From Tsuneonella sp963740025 (GTDB taxonomy: Bacteria; Pseudomonadota; Alphaproteobacteria; Sphingomonadales; Sphingomonadaceae), in NCBI GenBank assembly GCA_963740025.1, contig CAVUCI010000011.1, forward strand, positions 434,001 to 498,000: DNA of 64,000 bases, given 5' to 3'. Positions 45,030 to 54,568 of this stretch are shown here, piece by piece. Under the pieces are notes generated by a model. That model did no database searches. It was not told the origin of the DNA and saw nothing but the letters and a program-made list of their open reading frames with translations. The position numbers were made by a program, and so were the translations under genes. Every line of letters begins with the position of its first letter. Position 1 is the stretch's first letter.

Positions 45030-47414
45030 TCAGAACGAACAGTCGGCGCCCGCCGGCATCACAACGCGGGACACCGAGGCGATCTCCATCGTCATGGGCG
45101 CGGCGGAGGTTATCGCGATGCCCTTGCCCAGCCCGGGCGCGCACGCGTCGGTGACGATCATCTCGCGCCAACCCTTGCCGGCGCTGAGAGCCAACTGGCG
45201 AGTGACATCGACTGTGTTGCCACCGACCGCCAGCGTCACCTTGCCCGCAGGCTGGGCGGGCAGTTGGTAGGTGATCCGATAGGCGCCCTTGCCGTCCTGC
45301 AGCTGCGAGAACGCGAGCGTCGAGCCGGGTCCGAACACGATCTCGCGCGCGTCCTCCTGCCGCTTGTAATCCAGCCCGCGTGCCACGATACCCCCGGCCG
45401 ATCCGCGGAACGAGGGTAGCGGCCGGCTGCCGCCGGTCACCGTTACGTCTGACGCGAGCTTGCCTGCGGCGAACCAGTCGGACGAAGGGCCCGCGACGAG
45501 GTAGCCACAGCTTTCATCAAGCTTCGGCATCGTTTGCTTCGTGCTCAGCGACAAACCGTAGCCGACGGAGAAAAGGGCGCCTTCCGGCCCGTTGACCGGC
45601 TTGCCGTCACACTTCGCGGGCCAACTGAAGCTCAGCTTCCCTGTTGCGGGACGTTTGCCGAAGAGAACGTCGGCCACGCCTTCTCCCTCGCTGCCCGGCA
45701 GCCAGGACGCGACGAAGGCGTTGGCAGCGTTTATCTCGCGGTTCATCCACATCGGACGCCCCGAGAGGAACACGGCTACGGTCGGAATGTCCGCGGCGTT
45801 GAACTTGCGCAGCAGGTCCAGGCCTTCCTCGTCGGAGAAGATCGCGGTCTTCCGATCGCCTTCGAACTCGGCGTAAGGCTTTTCGCCGAATACGACGACC
45901 GCGACGTCGGGCTTGTCCGTATAGCTACCTTCGGGCGAATAGGTCGCCGAACCGCCCGCGTCCCTCGCCGCCGCCTCGATACCTGACCGGATGGACGTAG
46001 CGCCCGGGAAGTAGGTCGCATTGTCGAGTTCGATCCCGCCCTGCCAGGTAAGCGTCCAGCCGCCTGATGCTTGCGCGATGCTGTCCGCTGCGCTGCCCGC
46101 GACGAGAATGTTCGCGCCCTTCGCCAGCGGTAAGACGCCGTCGTTCTTGAGCAGCACTTGCGACTTGGCGACCGCTTCACGGGCGGTTGCGCGGTGTTCG
46201 GGCGATCCGAGCAGCGCCCAATCGCCGCCCTTGACCCGGTCCGACGGCTTGCGGCTGTTGGATCCGATCAGCCCCGCACGCAGCTTTACTCGCAGCACGC
46301 GCCCGACGGCCTCGTCCAGTCGAGCCATCGGGATGGTGCCATCTTTTACCTGCCTTACGAGGTTGGCATGCAGCGCCCTCCAGTCGTCGGGCACCATGTA
46401 GATGTCGAGCCCGGCAAGCAGCGCCTGCGGGCAGTCGTCAACCGTACAGCCGTCGATCTGACCATGAGCATTCCAGTCGCCGACGACCAGACCGGTAAAC
46501 CCCATCTCGTTCCGCAAGAGACCGGTCAGTAGCGCCTTGTTGCCGTGCATTTTGACGCCGTTGATCGAATTGAAACTCGCCATGATCGTCTCGACCCCGG
46601 CTGCGATCGCGGCGGGGTAGGGCCTGGCGTGGATGGCCTTCAGCGCCTCGATGTCGCCATTTACGTCTCCCTGGTCGACGCCTTGTGCGGTCCCGCCGTC
46701 GGCGAAAAAGTGCTTGGCAGTCGCGATCACGTGGGCGCCTTGCGTAAAATCGACGGCACCTGGCTTGCCCTGCAGCCCCTCGACAAGCGCGGCTCCGAGC
46801 GGGGCGACTATGTCGGGATCTTCCGAATAGCTTTCGTAGGTGCGACCCCAGCGATCGTCCTGGGCAACCGCAACCGTAGGCGAAAAGTCCCAGTCGATTC
46901 CCGTCGCCGCGATCTCCGCCGCGGTGGCTACGCCGATCCGGCGGAGCAGGTCCGTATCGCGCGTTGCGCCAAGGCCGATGTTGTGGGGGAATATCGTTGC
47001 GCCGACGATGTTGGTGTGGCCGTGGACCGCGTCGGTCCCCCACATCGTCGGGATGATCGGCTCGCCCCCGGGAAGCGGCTTCGCCGAGGCGATGTACATT
47101 TCGTCGGCAAGCTGCAGCCACTTGGACGCCGGCGCGAATTCATCGCCGTAGGGGCCGCCATTGCCACCGTTCAGGTAGCTGCCGAAGCGATAACGCTCCA
47201 TATCGTCGGCGGCGAAGGAGTTGATCTGCGGCTGGATCAGCTGCGCGACCTTGTGATCGAGGGTCATGCGCGCGAGGAGGTCGGCGATCTGCGCTTTCTC
47301 GCTCGGCGCCCCGGAGATTGCGGCTGAAATGGGTGTATCACCGTCCAGCCGGGCGTGGGTGCACCCGCACAACAGCGCTGCGCCGGCGACCGCCGACAGA
47401 AGCCCAACTCGCAT
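45030..47414 (-). CDS. GH3 family glycoside hydrolase lipoprotein (beta-glucosidase/exo-glucanase type)
   Basis: Exo-acting beta-glycosidase releasing sugars from plant-type glucans or xylan fragments. 794 residues from MRVGLLSAVAGAALLCGC, a lipobox signal. The N-terminal barrel shows WGTDAVHGHTNIVGAT, KHFFADGG and the nucleophile aspartate in GLVVGDWNAHGQ. The C-terminal half has the (alpha/beta)6 domain and an extra ExoP-type beta-sandwich near the end. The start is placed at 47414 because GAGAGG lies six bases upstream. A dyad GTGAACGTTAAC (47450-47461) sits just before it, matching the operators of the TonB receptor. Confidence 0.93.
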   Translation of the reverse strand: MRVGLLSAVAGAALLCGCTHARLDGDTPISAAISGAPSEKAQIADLLARMTLDHKVAQLIQPQINSFAADDMERYRFGSYLNGGNGGPYGDEFAPASKWLQLADEMYIASAKPLPGGEPIIPTMWGTDAVHGHTNIVGATIFPHNIGLGATRDTDLLRRIGVATAAEIAATGIDWDFSPTVAVAQDDRWGRTYESYSEDPDIVAPLGAALVEGLQGKPGAVDFTQGAHVIATAKHFFADGGTAQGVDQGDVNGDIEALKAIHARPYPAAIAAGVETIMASFNSINGVKMHGNKALLTGLLRNEMGFTGLVVGDWNAHGQIDGCTVDDCPQALLAGLDIYMVPDDWRALHANLVRQVKDGTIPMARLDEAVGRVLRVKLRAGLIGSNSRKPSDRVKGGDWALLGSPEHRATAREAVAKSQVLLKNDGVLPLAKGANILVAGSAADSIAQASGGWTLTWQGGIELDNATYFPGATSIRSGIEAAARDAGGSATYSPEGSYTDKPDVAVVVFGEKPYAEFEGDRKTAIFSDEEGLDLLRKFNAADIPTVAVFLSGRPMWMNREINAANAFVASWLPGSEGEGVADVLFGKRPATGKLSFSWPAKCDGKPVNGPEGALFSVGYGLSLSTKQTMPKLDESCGYLVAGPSSDWFAAGKLASDVTVTGGSRPLPSFRGSAGGIVARGLDYKRQEDAREIVFGPGSTLAFSQLQDGKGAYRITYQLPAQPAGKVTLAVGGNTVDVTRQLALSAGKGWREMIVTDACAPGLGKGIAITSAAPMTMEIASVSRVVMPAGADCSF

Positions 47415-47449
47415 TTGCATCCTCTCGATAATCTTCGGCATTCACTGAT

Positions 47450-47461
47450 GTGAACGTTAAC
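47450..47461. promoter_or_regulatory. LacI-type operator upstream of the GH3 gene
   Basis: GTGAACGTTAAC, a one-mismatch version of the perfect palindrome GTGAACGTTCAC found twice between the TonB receptor and halogenase genes. Its central CG and position before the GH3 start fit a LacI-family operator. Confidence 0.7.
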
Positions 47462-47510
47462 AAGCTGGCACGTGACGAGCGCGAAAGCAACCGTCACGCG
47501 CCGTATGCGA

Positions 47511-48560
47511 TCAGCCCGGTGGAGCGACCGAGGCGCGCTCGGCCAGCGCGCCGGGGACGGTGGTAACGCCGTCTTGAAGCGCTTCGCCCTTTTGGGCGCG
47601 GATGATAAGGTCGACCGCGCGCGAGACGGTGTCCGCAATCGGCTGGTCGACTGCGGTCAGCGGCGGTTGCGTAAAGTGGACCAGCGGGGTGTTGTCGAAG
47701 CTGATCAGCGACAGATTTTCGGGCACCGCGATTCCACGGCCCCGGGCGACTTCGAGCGTCGCGAGCGCCATCTGGTCGTTGCTCGCAATGATTGCGGTAG
47801 GAGGCTGGGCGAGATCAAGCAACGCGTTCGCAGCGCGCTCGCCAGACGGGAAACTGAAGTCGCCCTCCGCCAGTAGTCCGTCAATTGGAAGGCCGGCTTC
47901 GTCCATTGCCTCCTGCCAGCCTTGTACCCGCCGGGCGCTCAGACGGTATTCGGGCGATCCGGCAATGAAGCCGATGCGTCGGTGATCGCGGGCGATCAGA
48001 AATCGCGTGGCGTCCTGCGCCATCTGCTTGTCGCCCATCGTCAGCAAGATGCCGGGGCCCGGCCCGTGCGAGCCAATCCGCACGAAGGGCAGCTTCTGCT
48101 TGGCGAGAAATTCGACGATCCGCGGATTATCGGAGTGGGGCGGTGTAAGGATAATGCCATCGGGCTGGAGTGCGGCGATCGCCGCCGCCAACTCGCGCTC
48201 GACATGGTCGTCGTGCGTGTCGACCAGCTCGAAGATCATCCGGTACCCGTGCTCGGCGCACTTGAGCATTCCGCCAAGCAGCATCTGGTCGACCCAGTCG
48301 GTGCCTTGCCGTGCGCGCCAGTCGGCGATCGTGCGCTCGCGGTCGTTTATCGCGAGGATCAGGTAGGAGCGCGACCCGCTCATCCGCTGCGCCGCGATCG
48401 AGGGGACGTAGCCCAGCTTGTCGATCGAGGCCTGCACCCGCTCCTGCATTTCGGGGCGGACGCTCGGCTCCTTGTTTATCACGCGGCTGACCGTCTGGAG
48501 CGAAACCCCGGCGTCGGCCGCAACGTGCTTGATGGTAACGGCCTGGCGGCGACGAGCCAT
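47511..48560 (-). CDS. LacI-family transcriptional regulator
   Basis: Repressor with an N-terminal helix-turn-helix (TIKHVAADAGVSLQTVSRVI, then NKEPSVRPEMQERV) and hinge helix (PSIAAQRMSG), followed by a periplasmic-binding-protein-like effector domain (residues about 65-345), 349 residues. It lies between the GH3 and TonB-receptor genes on the same strand. The dyads GTGAACGTTMAC before both neighbours have the CG-centred symmetry of LacI operators, so it very likely controls the locus in response to a sugar. The effector is unknown. Confidence 0.93.
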   Translation of the reverse strand: MARRRQAVTIKHVAADAGVSLQTVSRVINKEPSVRPEMQERVQASIDKLGYVPSIAAQRMSGSRSYLILAINDRERTIADWRARQGTDWVDQMLLGGMLKCAEHGYRMIFELVDTHDDHVERELAAAIAALQPDGIILTPPHSDNPRIVEFLAKQKLPFVRIGSHGPGPGILLTMGDKQMAQDATRFLIARDHRRIGFIAGSPEYRLSARRVQGWQEAMDEAGLPIDGLLAEGDFSFPSGERAANALLDLAQPPTAIIASNDQMALATLEVARGRGIAVPENLSLISFDNTPLVHFTQPPLTAVDQPIADTVSRAVDLIIRAQKGEALQDGVTTVPGALAERASVAPPG

Positions 48561-48661
48561 TGTCAAGAAATTCCCCAGTTCATCGAAAACGCAACCGGCC
48601 TGTGGACCTACCTAGCGGGCGTGCCCGGCATGAGGCAAGTAGCCGCAAGGGCGCCGGCCAA

Positions 48662-48693
48662 GGCGGACGGAGAGATCATCTCCTCCATCCGCC
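48662..48693 (-). terminator. hairpin after the TonB receptor gene
   Basis: GGCGGA/TCCGCC outer and GGAGA/TCTCC inner stems with small bulges, 16 bases after the receptor stop. There is no T-run, so the terminator role is tentative. Confidence 0.35.
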
Positions 48694-48708
48694 CTGTCTC
48701 GGTGCGCC

Positions 48709-51700
48709 TCAGAAGTTGAACCGCGCGAGGAAGGTGTAGCGGCGATCGTTTCGGAATGCAGAGCGCGTCACCCGCGTGCCGTCGAAGTCTATCACCTGGC
48801 TCGTCCGGGTCACCTCGTCGAGCAGGTTCACGCCCTGGACGCCGATTTTGATGTTCGGTGTGATGTCATAAAACAGTGAAGCGTCGAGTTGCCCCGTCGA
48901 CTCCCCGTAGATTGGAGAGAACGGGAAGATCACATCACGCGGTGTTTGCAGGAAATCCGACCGCCAGTTGTAGGCCGCGCGCGCCGAGAATCCGTATTTC
49001 TCGTAGAACAGCACCGCATTGACGGTGTGTTTTGAGACACCTGCCAGCGGAACCGTCGGTGCGATCGGGCTGGCACCGGCAAGGAACGTGTTGGTGAAGT
49101 CACCAGCGTCTACGTACGTGTACGTGGCCTGCGCGCCGAGACCCGACAGCGGTCCGGGCAGGAAGTCCCACACTTGCTGATAGGCAATCTCGACACCCTT
49201 GAGGCTTCCGCCTTCGAGATTGAATGGCCCGTTGTAGAGCACCTCCGCCGTCGCCCCGCTGGGCGCAGTGTAGTTGCGGATTTCTGCTCCGCTGGTCACC
49301 ACGTTCGAAATCTTCTTGAGGAAGAACGCCGCGGTCAGCGAGCCCACCTTGTTGAAGTACCACTCGGCAGAAAGATCGTAATTCCAGGAGGTGGTCGGTC
49401 GCAGGAATCGGTTGCCCGTCTGGATCGTGAACAACGGCCCGGTGTCGAGAGTGCCGCTATTCAGCAGGTTTCCGGTATTGTTGCCGATCGTGCCCCCGGT
49501 CTGGAAGGCCGCCAGGTCAGGCCGGAAGATCCCCTTCGACACCGCTGCGCGGAAGACGAAACCGTTGGGCGTGTCGTAGCGCATATTGAGTGCGGGCAGC
49601 CAATAATCGTATCTGATGTCCGCGCTGTCGTCGATCGTCTCGCCGGTGAAGACCGAAGCGAATTGAGCCAGGCGGGCGTCGGAAAGGCCGCAGTATTCCA
49701 GGCCGGGAGTTCCGCTCTGCGCGTTGGCGCAGCGATCGCGCAGGATCGGCGCCGTGACGGCGCTACCCGCGGGAAGGCCAAGCGCCTGTGCAGTGGGGAA
49801 GCCGATCTGGCCGGCGACCCGAGTGGTCGTGGTCACGTACCGGACGCCGACATTACCTGAGAAGCGGCCGCTGTTCGCAAAATCGCTGGCGAAGTCGAGG
49901 CGCGCGTAAGCGGCTGCGGATTCCTCGCCGACGTTGGAAATTTCGCCCGGGGTCCATGGGCCGCCTGCGACGACATTGCTGCGCGCGTAGATCGGGATCC
50001 AGGCATTCGGAGTCAGCGTGTAGGCGGTAATCTCGCCCGCCTGCTGCTGGACCGTGCCGTTCAGGTAATCCTGCAACACGTTGTCGCCGCCGAAGAAGTA
50101 CGCTGCGCCGTCGCCGATCGGAGTTGGCGCGTTGCCGCGCTGAAAGTCGCTCCCGAAGGGGCTGCGAAGCGAAGATGCGCCTGGGAAGTCGGCCGCATAA
50201 GCACCGCCACACCCGAATGCCTGGAAATCGGCGCAATTCCAGTTGCCGCCTCGGCCGGTCCAGGGCGCCCCAAGGTTGCCCCAGTTCGAAAAGTTGGCGT
50301 TCCGCGTTGTCCGGTCGCGATCTGACCAGCGGCCACCGACCCGCACCTTGCGCAGGAAGCCGCTGTCGGAGAGATCGTATTCGAGGTCGGCCCGGGCAGA
50401 GTACATGTTGCCGTCGTTCTTCGACTGGTTGTCGAGCAGGAACCAGTAGAACGTCTTCGTCGGATCTTCGAAGTAGGCGGGATCGGACGACGTCTGCCCC
50501 GGGGTCAGGAAGACCACCGAGGGAGTCGTACCGGAGTTGTCGATCGACAGATCGGAGTAAGTTTGCATCGCCGAAATAAAGCCGTCCAGCGAGCGGTCGG
50601 AGTTGATGTACTGCCCCTCGACATTGATCCGCAACCGGTCGGTCATCTCGCCTTGCAGGTGGATCGAGAAATCCTCGGTCTTGGCGTCGTCCTGCTGCTG
50701 AAAGCGCAACAGTTCGGTCGGAATACCGTTGATGCCGCCGTTGGGATTGTTCTGTGTCAGGATGCCGCTCACGAACCGATTGCCGTCGAACACCGGCGTC
50801 GTGCCCGGGCGGAAACCGGGGAAAAGGCCGTCGTCGTTGACCAGCGCAAGCGCGGAGTATTCGTTCAGCGTACCTTCGGTCTTGGCGCGAAGGTATTCGG
50901 CAGTAAGCAGGAAGCGCCCATCTGAACTTTCGAACTGGCCTACGACCGAGATCGCGTCGCGATCACGGGTGAGATCCGTCGTGCGCACACCCGCACCCTT
51001 GGGGATGATGACCGTATCGGCCGGCGGGAAATTCGACGCATCGTACTGCTGCGGGGCCGTGAAGCCGTTGGAGCCGACAGGCTGGATGCGGATGCAACCG
51101 CCCGAGAAATCGGCCATCCGGTAGCATGGATCGGTAATCTGCGATGCGTCGGTCCGGGTGACCAACTGCTGCTGGGCGTAGCCGACCTGCAGTCCGAAGG
51201 TGCCGACGCCGGTTTCGAAAGTATTGGATGCGAGCACCGAAAAGCCCGGCGACCATTCCTTGGCGAGGTCGCCGTAGTTCGCTTCGACCGTGCCGGCGAT
51301 GTGGAAGCCGCGCTTGTCGAGCGGCTTGCGGGTGACGAGGTTCACCGTCCCCGAGATGCCGCCCTCGATCATGTCGGCGGTGACGTTCTTGAAAACCTCG
51401 ACCCGGCCGAGCAACTCGGGCGAGACATCGTTGAACGAGAGCTCGCGGCCGCCGTTGGCGGAAAAGATGTCGCGTCCGTTGAGTTCCGAGCGGACGAAGG
51501 GAAGGCCGCGGATGATCACGCCCGATCCTTCTACCGAAAAGCGATCGGGATCGTCGCGCTGGACGAACCGGCTGATGTTGACGCCCGGAACGCGCTGGAG
51601 CGCCTCGGCGACGGAGCGGTCGGGCAGCGCACCGATATCCTCGGCGGTGATCACGTCGACCACGGTGTCGGCGTCGCGCTTGATGGTTTGCGCGCTTTCC

Positions 51701-51900
51701 AGCGAGGCGCGGAAACCGGTTACGACAATTGCGTTGTCGTCGGTCGGCTGGTCGTCCTGGCTGGTCGAATCGTCGCTCGTCTGGCTCTGCGTGTCCTGTG
51801 CCCAGGCCGGCTGGGCCGCACACGCGACGAGGGCGAGGCCCGAGGCGGTCGAGAGGGCGAAATGCCGGCGGAATGCCGGCCGGGTGTGGCGACGAATCAA
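48709..51900 (-). CDS. TonB-dependent receptor (TIGR01782 type, carbohydrate-associated)
   Basis: Outer-membrane active transporter, 1063 residues. A signal peptide is followed by the TonB box region DNAIVVTGFRASLESAQ, the plug domain (VVDVITAEDIGALPDRSVAE, LQRVPGVNISR, GVIIRGLPFVRSELNGRDIF), and a 22-strand barrel ending in aromatic FLARFNF. The VVTGFRASLESA start is the mark of the Xanthomonas/Caulobacter group that imports plant oligosaccharides. The start codon is TTG at 51900, supported by GGGAGG five bases upstream. It is divergent from the halogenase gene, with two LacI-type dyads between. Confidence 0.94.
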   Translation of the reverse strand: MIRRHTRPAFRRHFALSTASGLALVACAAQPAWAQDTQSQTSDDSTSQDDQPTDDNAIVVTGFRASLESAQTIKRDADTVVDVITAEDIGALPDRSVAEALQRVPGVNISRFVQRDDPDRFSVEGSGVIIRGLPFVRSELNGRDIFSANGGRELSFNDVSPELLGRVEVFKNVTADMIEGGISGTVNLVTRKPLDKRGFHIAGTVEANYGDLAKEWSPGFSVLASNTFETGVGTFGLQVGYAQQQLVTRTDASQITDPCYRMADFSGGCIRIQPVGSNGFTAPQQYDASNFPPADTVIIPKGAGVRTTDLTRDRDAISVVGQFESSDGRFLLTAEYLRAKTEGTLNEYSALALVNDDGLFPGFRPGTTPVFDGNRFVSGILTQNNPNGGINGIPTELLRFQQQDDAKTEDFSIHLQGEMTDRLRINVEGQYINSDRSLDGFISAMQTYSDLSIDNSGTTPSVVFLTPGQTSSDPAYFEDPTKTFYWFLLDNQSKNDGNMYSARADLEYDLSDSGFLRKVRVGGRWSDRDRTTRNANFSNWGNLGAPWTGRGGNWNCADFQAFGCGGAYAADFPGASSLRSPFGSDFQRGNAPTPIGDGAAYFFGGDNVLQDYLNGTVQQQAGEITAYTLTPNAWIPIYARSNVVAGGPWTPGEISNVGEESAAAYARLDFASDFANSGRFSGNVGVRYVTTTTRVAGQIGFPTAQALGLPAGSAVTAPILRDRCANAQSGTPGLEYCGLSDARLAQFASVFTGETIDDSADIRYDYWLPALNMRYDTPNGFVFRAAVSKGIFRPDLAAFQTGGTIGNNTGNLLNSGTLDTGPLFTIQTGNRFLRPTTSWNYDLSAEWYFNKVGSLTAAFFLKKISNVVTSGAEIRNYTAPSGATAEVLYNGPFNLEGGSLKGVEIAYQQVWDFLPGPLSGLGAQATYTYVDAGDFTNTFLAGASPIAPTVPLAGVSKHTVNAVLFYEKYGFSARAAYNWRSDFLQTPRDVIFPFSPIYGESTGQLDASLFYDITPNIKIGVQGVNLLDEVTRTSQVIDFDGTRVTRSAFRNDRRYTFLARFNF

Positions 51901-51973
51901 GCGATCCTCCCTGGATACGATATGATTAACGGCGGGATCCGCGTCCCGCTCACCGTGCTGAATATGCGATTGC

Positions 51974-52006
51974 GTGAACGTTCACAAGCAAATATTGAAC
52001 GTTCAC
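51974..52006. promoter_or_regulatory. pair of LacI-type operators between TonB receptor and halogenase genes
   Basis: GTGAACGTTCAC (51974-51985, perfect 12-bp palindrome) and TTGAACGTTCAC (51995-52006, perfect over the central ten), with centres 21 bp apart, two helical turns, so two dimers would sit on the same face. Both divergent genes start within 110 bases. Confidence 0.75.
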
Positions 52007-52074
52007 ATTTGGAATTACGAATGCACAATGGCACGACCGCACGTAAGGTCGGCAAAAACTGAGGGAGAGAGCCC

Positions 52075-53601
52075 GTGAACCCCGTTCGGCACATCGTGAT
52101 AGTGGGTGGGGGGACCGCCGGCTGGATGGCGGCTGCCGCACTGTCGCGTCTCCGCGAAGGCAACGACCTGGCAATCACGCTTATCGAATCCGAGATGATC
52201 GGAACCGTCGGTGTCGGCGAGGCGACGATTCCCCCGTTCGTGGAATTCAACGGGTTGTTGGGGATCGACGAGAGTGAGATGATGGCTGCCACCCAGGCGA
52301 CCTTCAAGCTCGGCATCCAATTCGCCAATTGGGGGCGGCTGGGCGACAGCTATATCCACCCGTTCGGCAATTACGGCTATTCGCTCGACGGGCTGAGCTT
52401 CCACCAATACTGGCATCGAGCGCACGCAAGCGGCGACCGGCGCCCGATCCAGGTGTTCAACGTCGAGACCCTGGCAGCGTACTTCGGCAAGTTTTCGCGG
52501 ACCGAGGATATCGGACGAGAGGATATGCCGCCGGTCAACTACGCCTACCACATCGATGCCACGCGCTATGCAAGGTTCCTGAGGGGATTTTCCGAACGGA
52601 ATGGCGTGGTGCGGCGCGAAGGCCGCGTTGTGGACGTTGCCCTGGACGGCGAGACCGGTTTCGTGACTTCGGTCACGATGGACGACGGTCGCGTGATCGA
52701 AGGCGACTTGTTCGTCGATTGCTCGGGCTTTCGCGGGCTGCTGATCGAACAGGCGCTGAAGACGGGGTACGAGGACTGGCGTCATCTCCTCCCCTGCGAC
52801 CGGGCGGTCGCGCTCCCCTGCCTGCGCGAGGACGGCTCGCCGCCCGCGCCGTTTACGCGCTCGACTGCGCATTCGGCGGGCTGGCAGTGGTGCGTGCCGT
52901 TGCAGCATCGCAACGGGAACGGCCACGTCTACTGCAGCGAAAACATGTCCGATGACGAGGCGCATGAGATCCTCGTCTCCAATCTGGCAGGAAAGCCGCA
53001 GGCGGAACCCAATTTTCTGCGCTTCGTCACCGGTCGGCGGAAGAAGTTCTGGAACAAGAACGTGGTTGCGTTGGGTCTGTCCGCAGGCTTCATGGAGCCG
53101 CTGGAGTCGACTTCGATCCATCTCGTCAGCAGCGGCGTGAACAAGCTGATCGCGCTGCTCTCTCTCGATGGGATCAGCCAGGCTCAGGAAGATGCCTTCA
53201 ACCGCTTCACGACCAAGGAATACCTGCGCATCCGTGACTTCCTGGTGCTGCACTACAACGCGACATCGCGCGAAGATTCCGAATTCTGGAATCACGTCCG
53301 CACGATGGAAGTGCCGGATTCGTTGACCGAGAAGGTCGAGCTTTTTCGCGCCAACGGACAGATCTTCCGCGAAGAAGACGAACTGTTCACCGAAACCAGC
53401 TGGGCCGCGGTGATGATGGGGCAGGGGGTGACCATGCGCGGCCACAATCCGATGGCCGACCGGATGCCGGCTGCCGAACTCAAGCAGGAACTCGACGGAA
53501 TCGAACGCTCGGTCCGGTTCGTGGTCGACCGAATGCCGTCGCATGCGGACTACCTGAAACGATACTGTCCCGCTCCCGAACATATGCCCGTCGCCGCCTA
53601 G
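52075..53601 (+). CDS. flavin-dependent (tryptophan-type) halogenase
   Basis: FADH2-dependent halogenase family, 508 residues: FAD loop GGGTAG (11-16), catalytic lysine Lys78 in TFKLGIQF, the WxWxxP motif as WQWCVP (270-275, Val instead of Ile) and Glu344 in EPLESTS. These match the residues that generate and place hypohalous acid in PrnA-type enzymes. No indole-metabolite genes are nearby. It sits divergent from a sugar-type TonB receptor under shared operators, as seen in other sphingomonads and Xanthomonas, so free tryptophan is an unlikely substrate. GTG start with GAGGGAGAG upstream. Confidence 0.9.
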   Translation: MNPVRHIVIVGGGTAGWMAAAALSRLREGNDLAITLIESEMIGTVGVGEATIPPFVEFNGLLGIDESEMMAATQATFKLGIQFANWGRLGDSYIHPFGNYGYSLDGLSFHQYWHRAHASGDRRPIQVFNVETLAAYFGKFSRTEDIGREDMPPVNYAYHIDATRYARFLRGFSERNGVVRREGRVVDVALDGETGFVTSVTMDDGRVIEGDLFVDCSGFRGLLIEQALKTGYEDWRHLLPCDRAVALPCLREDGSPPAPFTRSTAHSAGWQWCVPLQHRNGNGHVYCSENMSDDEAHEILVSNLAGKPQAEPNFLRFVTGRRKKFWNKNVVALGLSAGFMEPLESTSIHLVSSGVNKLIALLSLDGISQAQEDAFNRFTTKEYLRIRDFLVLHYNATSREDSEFWNHVRTMEVPDSLTEKVELFRANGQIFREEDELFTETSWAAVMMGQGVTMRGHNPMADRMPAAELKQELDGIERSVRFVVDRMPSHADYLKRYCPAPEHMPVAA

Positions 53602-53663
53602 CGGCTGGACAGCCTGGCTCGCTTGCGCGACGGTACGGAGACAGAAGCAAACCAGGGGCGAGG

Positions 53664-54467
53664 ATGACCATGCGCGAAAACGACCGGGTGCGGATCGAAC
53701 TGGGCGACGATGGTGTGGCGCAGGTTCGCCTCGTCCGCGGCGACAAGATGAACGCCCTCGACGGCGAGATGTTCGATCGCCTGATCGAGGCTGGTCAGGC
53801 GTTGCACGACATGAAGGGTCTGCGCGCGGTGGTTCTCTCGGGCGAAGGACGGGCATTCTGTGCCGGGCTCGATTTGTCGAGTTTCGGTCGCGACCGGTCG
53901 AACGAACCGCCGCTCACGGAGCGGACTTACGGAAACGCCAACAAGGCACAGCAAGTCGCGATGCAGTGGCGCAAGCTGCCGGTCCCGACCGTCGCGGCCA
54001 TTCACGGCGTGTGCTTCGGTGGGGGTCTGCAGATCGCCAGCGGTGCGGACATTCGCGTCGTCGCGCCCGACACGCGCATGGCGATCATGGAGATGCGATG
54101 GGGATTGGTGCCCGACATGGGCGGCTATGCGCTGTGGCGCGGGCTGATCCGCGACGACGTGTTGCGCGAACTCACCTACACAAACCGGGAGTTCACGGGC
54201 GAGGAGGCGCAATCGATTGGTCTCGCGACGCACGTCGACGGCGATCCGCTGGCGAAGGCGACCGAAATCGCCGCGACCATCGCCGACCGCAACCCGCACG
54301 CCATGCGCGGCGCAAAGCGGCTCGCCAACGCTATGTTCGACAAGGATACGGCCGACCTGCTGATGGACGAAAGCCTCGAACAGCATAAGTTGCTTCGTTC
54401 AAAGAACCAGATGGAAGCGGTGATGGCCGGTATGGAGAAACGCAAGGCTCGCTACGAAGACGTATAA
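53664..54467 (+). CDS. enoyl-CoA hydratase/crotonase family protein
   Basis: Crotonase-fold enzyme acting on acyl-CoA, 267 residues. Conserved parts are the oxyanion-hole segments EGRAFCAGLDLSSFG and AAIHGVCFGGGLQIAS, and EMRWGLVPDMGGYALW, where the usual catalytic acids are partly replaced, so the exact reaction (hydration, isomerisation or hydrolysis) is not certain. It starts with a GGGGCGAGG ribosome-binding site and is not obviously in an operon with the halogenase, though only 62 bases separate them. The thioesterase gene on the opposite strand is convergent. Confidence 0.88.
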   Translation: MTMRENDRVRIELGDDGVAQVRLVRGDKMNALDGEMFDRLIEAGQALHDMKGLRAVVLSGEGRAFCAGLDLSSFGRDRSNEPPLTERTYGNANKAQQVAMQWRKLPVPTVAAIHGVCFGGGLQIASGADIRVVAPDTRMAIMEMRWGLVPDMGGYALWRGLIRDDVLRELTYTNREFTGEEAQSIGLATHVDGDPLAKATEIAATIADRNPHAMRGAKRLANAMFDKDTADLLMDESLEQHKLLRSKNQMEAVMAGMEKRKARYEDV

Positions 54468-54568
54468 GTTGCGCAGCTGGCGGCATCTGAATTCGTGCCG
54501 TGTCGCGATTCGGAGATGCACCAGTTCAAGCGTTTAGGAAAGCAATACCGGACGCCCGACGCTGGAGC

